NCBI GenBank assembly: GCA_029776465.1
Contig: JAKOTC010000020.1
Coordinates: forward strand, 1 to 7,314
DNA: 7,314 nucleotides
DNA from: Bacillota bacterium
GTDB lineage: Bacteria > Bacillota > Clostridia > Oscillospirales > JAKOTC01
Reading direction: 5' to 3'
Part shown: piece by piece, positions 6,489-7,314 of the stretch
How the letters are laid out: each line of letters opens with the position of its first letter
How positions within the stretch are numbered: position 1 is the stretch's first letter
Notes under the pieces: model-generated
What the model saw: only the letters and a program-made list of their open reading frames with translations
Told to the model about the DNA's origin: nothing
Database searches by the model: none
Position numbers and translations under genes: made by a program

Positions 6489-7314
6489 AACATCTTTTGA
6501 AAATGGGCGACCTTTCCGCGGCTGAAATCAACGAAATCCTCAATCTGGCCGACCAGCTGAAGTATGAACTGAAGCACAATATCTCTCATCCCCATCTTGC
6601 GGGCAAAACCCTGGGCATGATCTTTCAAAAAGCCTCAACCCGCACCCGGGTTTCCTTCGAAGTGGGTATGGTTCAATTGGGCGGCTATCCCCTTTTCCTC
6701 TCCGCAAACGACCTCCAGATCGGACGCGGAGAGCCGATTCAGGACACCGCCAGGGTTCTTTCCCGTTATTTAAACGGCATCATGATTCGCACCTTTGCCC
6801 AGCAGGAAGTGGAAGACCTGGCCCGGTACGGTTCCATCCCGGTCATCAATGGCCTGACCGATTATGCCCACCCCTGTCAGGTGCTGGCCGACCTGATGAC
6901 CATTCGGGAATACAAGGGAGAATTAAAAGGGTTAAAGCTTGCCTTCATCGGGGATGGCAACAACATGGCCAACTCTCTGATTGTGGGCGGCCTGACCATG
7001 GGTATGAAGGTGTCGGTGGCCTGCCCAAGCGGGTACCATCCCCACCCCAACGTGCTGGAATTTGCGAAAAACAATCCCGACTTTGTGCTGACCGATGACC
7101 CGATAGCAGCCGCCGAGAACGCCGATGTGGTCTATACCGACGTCTGGGCTTCCATGGGTCAGGAAAAAGAGGCGGAGGTCCGCAAAAAAGCCTTTGCGGG
7201 TTATTGCGTGGACGATAAGCTGATGGAAGCTGCCTGCCCCGACGCCATGGTCCAGCACTGTCTGCCCGCTCACCGCGGGGAAGAAATCACCGAAAAAGTC
7301 TTCGAAGCCCATGC
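6485..7314 (+). CDS. argF: Ornithine carbamoyltransferase, 3' end outside the window
   Basis: ArgF transfers the carbamoyl group from carbamoyl phosphate to ornithine, giving citrulline, in the cytoplasm. The window shows 276 full codons of a family usually near 305-335 residues, so only the C-terminal tail is missing. Motifs are KASTRTRVSFE (49-59), whose STRTR loop binds carbamoyl phosphate; HPCQ (129-132), also in the carbamoyl phosphate site; GDGNNMANS (156-164); TDVWASMGQE (218-227), containing the SMG ornithine loop; and QHCLPAHRGEE (257-267), with Cys259 of the HCLP ornithine motif. The ornithine motifs separate it from aspartate carbamoyltransferase. The HCLP and SMG motifs also argue against acetylornithine or succinylornithine carbamoyltransferases, and argJ makes free ornithine. 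The start at 6485 forms ATGA with the argD stop. An anabolic role is inferred from the cluster. Confidence 0.97.
   Translation, partial: MKHLLKMGDLSAAEINEILNLADQLKYELKHNISHPHLAGKTLGMIFQKASTRTRVSFEVGMVQLGGYPLFLSANDLQIGRGEPIQDTARVLSRYLNGIMIRTFAQQEVEDLARYGSIPVINGLTDYAHPCQVLADLMTIREYKGELKGLKLAFIGDGNNMANSLIVGGLTMGMKVSVACPSGYHPHPNVLEFAKNNPDFVLTDDPIAAAENADVVYTDVWASMGQEKEAEVRKKAFAGYCVDDKLMEAACPDAMVQHCLPAHRGEEITEKVFEAH

Overview
This window is one arginine-biosynthesis gene cluster. All seven genes lie on the + strand in the order argG (3' part) - argH - argC - argJ - argB - argD - argF (5' part). No gene on the - strand is supported, and I see no RNA gene, mobile element, CRISPR array, long repeat or integration site. 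The genome is probably a moderately GC-rich Clostridia-type Firmicute. That view rests on purine-rich GGAGG-type ribosome binding sites, tight gene packing, an argJ-based cyclic pathway, and ArgF wording such as QKASTRTR. It is inference from style, not a taxonomic proof.

Layout. Bases 1-545 hold the C-terminal 180 residues of argininosuccinate synthase. A 140-base gap (546-685) follows, with a strong GC-rich stem-loop at 581-612 and a ribosome binding site for argH. argH (686-2077) overlaps argC (2074-3039) by an ATGA junction. argJ starts at 3066, 26 bases after argC. A 72-base gap (4287-4358) with a perfect TATAAT precedes argB (4359-5210). A 90-base gap (5211-5300) precedes argD (5301-6488), which overlaps argF (from 6485, running off the window) by a second ATGA junction.

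How the genes work together. ArgJ makes N-acetylglutamate by moving the acetyl group from N-acetylornithine to glutamate. ArgB phosphorylates it, ArgC reduces it to the semialdehyde, and ArgD transaminates that to N-acetylornithine. ArgJ then releases ornithine and recycles the acetyl group. ArgF carbamoylates ornithine to citrulline. ArgG and ArgH convert citrulline to arginine. The visible catalytic motifs are intact in every gene, so the pathway looks functional. ArgB carries the N-terminal extension known from arginine-inhibited acetylglutamate kinases, the expected control point of a cyclic pathway.

I find no undescribed system here. The points most worth a second look are the short 'type 2' ArgC in a Firmicutes-like operon, the argG-argH stem-loop without a U-tract, and a possible internal promoter before argB. 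Three genes (argJ, argB, argD) have longer in-frame open reading frames whose upstream starts I reject in favour of starts with good ribosome binding sites.
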